Source: Onchidella celtica
Lineage: Eukaryota > Mollusca > Gastropoda > Systellommatophora > Onchidiidae
DNA length: 64,000 nucleotides
Assembly (NCBI GenBank): GCA_963931925.1
Contig: OZ007575.1
Coordinates: 41,862,612 to 41,926,611, forward strand
Direction: 5' to 3'
Shown here: positions 61,352-64,000 of the stretch, piece by piece
How the letters are laid out: each line of letters starts with the position of its first letter
How positions within the stretch are numbered: the first letter of the stretch is position 1
The notes under the pieces: model-generated
Databases searched by the model: none
The model's input: the letters and a program-made list of their open reading frames with translations, nothing else
Told to the model about the DNA's origin: nothing
Translations under genes and position numbers: made by a program

Positions 61352-62984
61352 AGCAAGATTTAGCTTTAATGACAGGAAGTATCAAGGTCAGGCCAGTGGT
61401 CACTCATCAAAAGAATGCACTAAATGTGGACAAACTCATGCCTGGGGTAAATGTCCAGCATTTGGCAAGAAATGTTATAACTGTCAAAAACAGAATCACT
61501 ACGCATCAATGTGTCGACTGAGTAGACAATCCAACAGACCAAGTCCAATTACTCCAAAACAAGTCCAAGAAGTAGATTTGAGACAGGGTCAAGAAGAACT
61601 TGAGGATTGTTCAGATTACTTTATTGGCTCCGTCGTTTCAAACGTTCCACCATGGACTACCAATGTTGAAATTTTGGGGGAAATGATAGAATTCAAGATC
61701 GATACTGGTGCTGATGTAAACATTCTGAATCAACAGACATGGAAACAACTAGGTCAACCTTCACTTGATGTATCAAAGGCAAGTCTGCTGAGCCCAGCAG
61801 GAAAAATTTGTACTTTGGGAAGATTTAAAGTAAAAGTCAGTGACAGCAAAGTGGACATGTATGTAGTCAAGAATACAACTTGTAATCTCCTTAGCAGATC
61901 TACGCCTATTCACATGGGATTAGTGAGGTTGGTGAACAGTGTAACCCAGTTTGGCAAAGTAAACTGTCAACCAGTGAAGATAAAACTAAAGAGTGATACC
62001 AGGCCTTGTGCTGTACCTGTATCACGTAGAGTGCCTATACCCCTTATGAAGAAAGTAGAATCAGAACTCCAGAGGATGAAAGATAAGGATATTATTGAAG
62101 AAATCAATGAACCAACAGAATGCGTATCCCCCATGGTTCCAGTCTTAAAGCCTTCAGGAGACGTTAGGATTTGTGTGGATCTCAAGAAACTCAACCAAAA
62201 CGTCGAAAGAGAACGGTACATCTTACCAACAATGGACGACATCATTTACAAACTAAAGGGTTCAAGAGTATTTTCGAAGCTGGATGCGGCTTCAGGTTAT
62301 TTACAAATACCACTTGATGAAGAGAGTGCAAAACTTACAACTTTCATTACACCAATGGGAAGATTTTACTTCAAAAGACTTCCATTTGGAATTTCGTCAG
62401 CACCTGAAATATTCCAGAAAGTGATGGAGAAAATACTTGAGAACATAGATGGAGTCGTACGTTATTTTGATGACATGCTCATCCATACCAAAGATGAAGC
62501 AAGCCACACAAAGACATTGCTAATAGTAAAAGAAAAGCTCCAGAAGGCAGGATTAAAACTGAATGAAAATAAATGTACATACTACCAAAGTGAAGTCAAG
62601 TTCCTCGGACATATAATCTCAGAAAAGGGTGTGAGGCCTGATCCAGAGAAAATAAATGATATCAAAAACATGGAAGAGCCAAAAGATATTCCTGAGCTAA
62701 GACGGTTTCTAGGAATGGTCCAGTATCTTGGCAGGTATATCAAGAACCTCTCAACAATACTGAATCCGTTGAACCAACTTTTACAAAAGAACTCAGCATG
62801 GTACTGGGGAGCCGATCAAAGGAAATCATTCGAAACAGTCAAAGAATTACTGTCAGATTCAAACACATTAGCATTTTTTGATTTGCAAAAGGAAACTGTA
62901 GTGAGTGCTGATGCTAGCAGTTCTACTCCAGAAACACAAAGAAAGTTGGAGACCAGTTGCTTATTGCTCAAGAACACTGACTAA
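61352..62984 (+). pseudogene. pol: E3 nucleocapsid-protease-reverse transcriptase
   Basis: Two zinc knuckles at about 61398-61515 (CTKCGQTHAWGKC, CYNCQKQNHYASMC) lead to protease (FKIDTGADVNILN near 61694) and a full reverse transcriptase: SPMVPVLKPSGDVRICVDLK, FSKLDAASGYLQIPL, LPFGISSAPEIFQKV, catalytic VRYFDDMLI, KFLGHIISEKGV, and the LRRFLGMVQYLGRYI thumb segment. RNase H begins at VSADASS but lacks the glycine-containing segment that should follow. The frame then shifts near 62940. Domain order is the standard gypsy order. RT itself looks intact. Confidence 0.88.
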
Positions 62985-64000
62985 AGCAGAGATGAAGTAT
63001 GCCCAAATAGAGAAGGAATGTTTAGCTGCTACGTGGGCTTGTGAAAAATTTGAGAAGTACTTGGTTGGAATGGAACATTTTGTTTTCAACACTGACCACA
63101 AACCTTTAGTGCCATTGATCAACAACAGACACCTCATAGAGTACCCCATCAGATGTCAGAGACTTTTAATGAGACTCATGAGATTTAAAGTCAAAGCAGT
63201 GCATATTCCTGGGAAAGACATGGTTGTTGCTGATGCATTGTCCAGAAGTCCATCAAAAATCTGCACAGAAACTGAACTACAAGAAAATGTGCAACAATAT
63301 GTGTATGAGGTTATGTCATCATGGCCAGTATCAGATGCAAAACTAGACCAGATTAGAAGAGAAAGCAGAATGGATGAATGCCTCAACACAACGATGGAAT
63401 ATGTCCAACATGGATGGCCAGAATACAGAGAAGATGTGAAAATTGCAGCATTGAGTATGTATCCATTCAGGGGAGAACTCAGCTTAGTGGATGGCATCTT
63501 GGTACGAACAGACAGGATTGTTATTCCATACTCAATGAGACAAGGAATAAAAGAAATCATCCACGAAGGTCACTTTGGAATAACAAAATGCCGAGAAAGA
63601 GCAAATCAAAGTGTGTGGTGGCCCCAAATCAGCCATGAAATCAAAGAAATGGTATCAAGATGTAAACACTGCATTACAAAGAAACCTACACAGAGGAAAG
63701 AACCGCTGTTACCGTCAACGCTACCTGACCGACCTTTTCAAAAAGTGGGAGTTGACATTTGTGAATTTCAAAAGAAATCATACTTAGTATTGGAAGACTA
63801 TTATTCCAGATATATAGAGATTATGTACTTGCCCAACACAACTTCTTTCACAGTGATCAGCAAACTAAAGTGTTGTTTTGCAAGATATGGTATCCCAAGC
63901 TGCGTAGTATCTGACAATGCCAGACAATTCACATCAGATGAATTTGTACAATTCTCCAAGAAATGGAATTTCCGACATGTCACAAGTAGCCCAAGATTTC
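62941..64000 (+). pseudogene. pol: E3 RNase H C-part and integrase, running off the window
   Basis: Continues in a new frame with WRPVAYCSRTLT, QIEKECLAATWA, NTDHKPLVPL and VVADALSRS of RNase H. Integrase follows with an HHCC domain (HEGHFGITKC, CKHCITKK), first Asp in VGVDICEF, and second Asp in PSCVVSDNARQFTSDEF. The catalytic Glu lies past the window end. No stop occurs over 1,060 bp. Truncation here is only due to the window. Confidence 0.85.

Larger units (their letters stand above)
60200..64000 (+). mobile_element. E3: Ty3/gypsy retrotransposon with conventional order, cut by window end
   Basis: Contains a probable short 5' LTR, tRNA-Leu-like primer site, leader, gag, zinc knuckles, protease, reverse transcriptase, RNase H and the first part of integrase, in that order. 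It is damaged by at least two frameshifts (near the A-run at about 61297 and in RNase H near 62930). The short LTR and primer site recall mag/Steamer-type elements. The 3' end lies beyond the window. Confidence 0.85.

Overview
This window is intergenic or intronic DNA from an animal, packed with transposons and rich in microsatellites. No bacterial-style gene organisation is present. Intact host coding sequence is almost absent: one exon-like ORF (19136-19416) that ends at a consensus splice donor is the only host-gene candidate. The element content is a Gmr1-like pair of Ty3/gypsy elements, a CR1-like LINE with a PHD finger and a 2A peptide, PIF/Harbinger DNA elements, tRNA-headed SINEs and LINE 3' tails of the AGCGCTTTACA type. 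By inference this suggests a marine invertebrate, most likely a mollusc (gastropod-like). No single feature proves the species.

Layout. 1-7.8 kb: direct repeats, minisatellites, a CT microsatellite and several TIR elements (MITEs), one nested inside another repeat that itself interrupts a minisatellite. 7.85-15.53 kb: a complete Ty3/gypsy-type LTR retrotransposon with two roughly 1.07-kb LTRs, a 5-bp AAAGA target-site duplication, a tRNA-Pro-like primer site and a polypurine tract. 15.5-30.1 kb: a SINE, MITEs, LINE tails, a long palindrome and the host exon candidate. 30.1-33.9 kb (minus strand): a nearly full-length CR1/L2-like LINE. 33.9-42.4 kb: dispersed repeats and tandem repeats. 42.4-42.7 kb: an array of GTCC-based units. 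43.3-50.1 kb (minus): a second, decayed gypsy-type element with one 1.7-kb LTR. 50.1-59.2 kb: microsatellites, MITEs and SINE fragments. 59.3-60.1 kb: a PIF/Harbinger element with TAA duplications. 60.2-64.0 kb: a third gypsy element with conventional domain order, cut by the window end.

How the parts work together. In both elements at 7.85-15.5 and 43.3-50.1 kb the pol order is protease - integrase - reverse transcriptase - RNase H. That is the copia-like order known from Gmr1-like Ty3/gypsy elements, and here two divergent members sit 28 kb apart. The third gypsy element (60.2 kb onward) has the usual RT-RNase H-integrase order and serves as an internal control. The first element has near-identical LTRs and a clean TSD, yet it has lost the reverse transcriptase catalytic core and has Glu in place of the first integrase Asp. 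If it moved recently, it probably moved in trans. The LINE carries a hydrophobic leader joined directly to a 2A ribosome-skipping motif (GDVELNPGP), followed by a PHD finger, endonuclease and RT.

Limits: all alignments were done by eye. Repeat boundaries without TSDs are approximate, and family names rest on motifs and domain order rather than searches.
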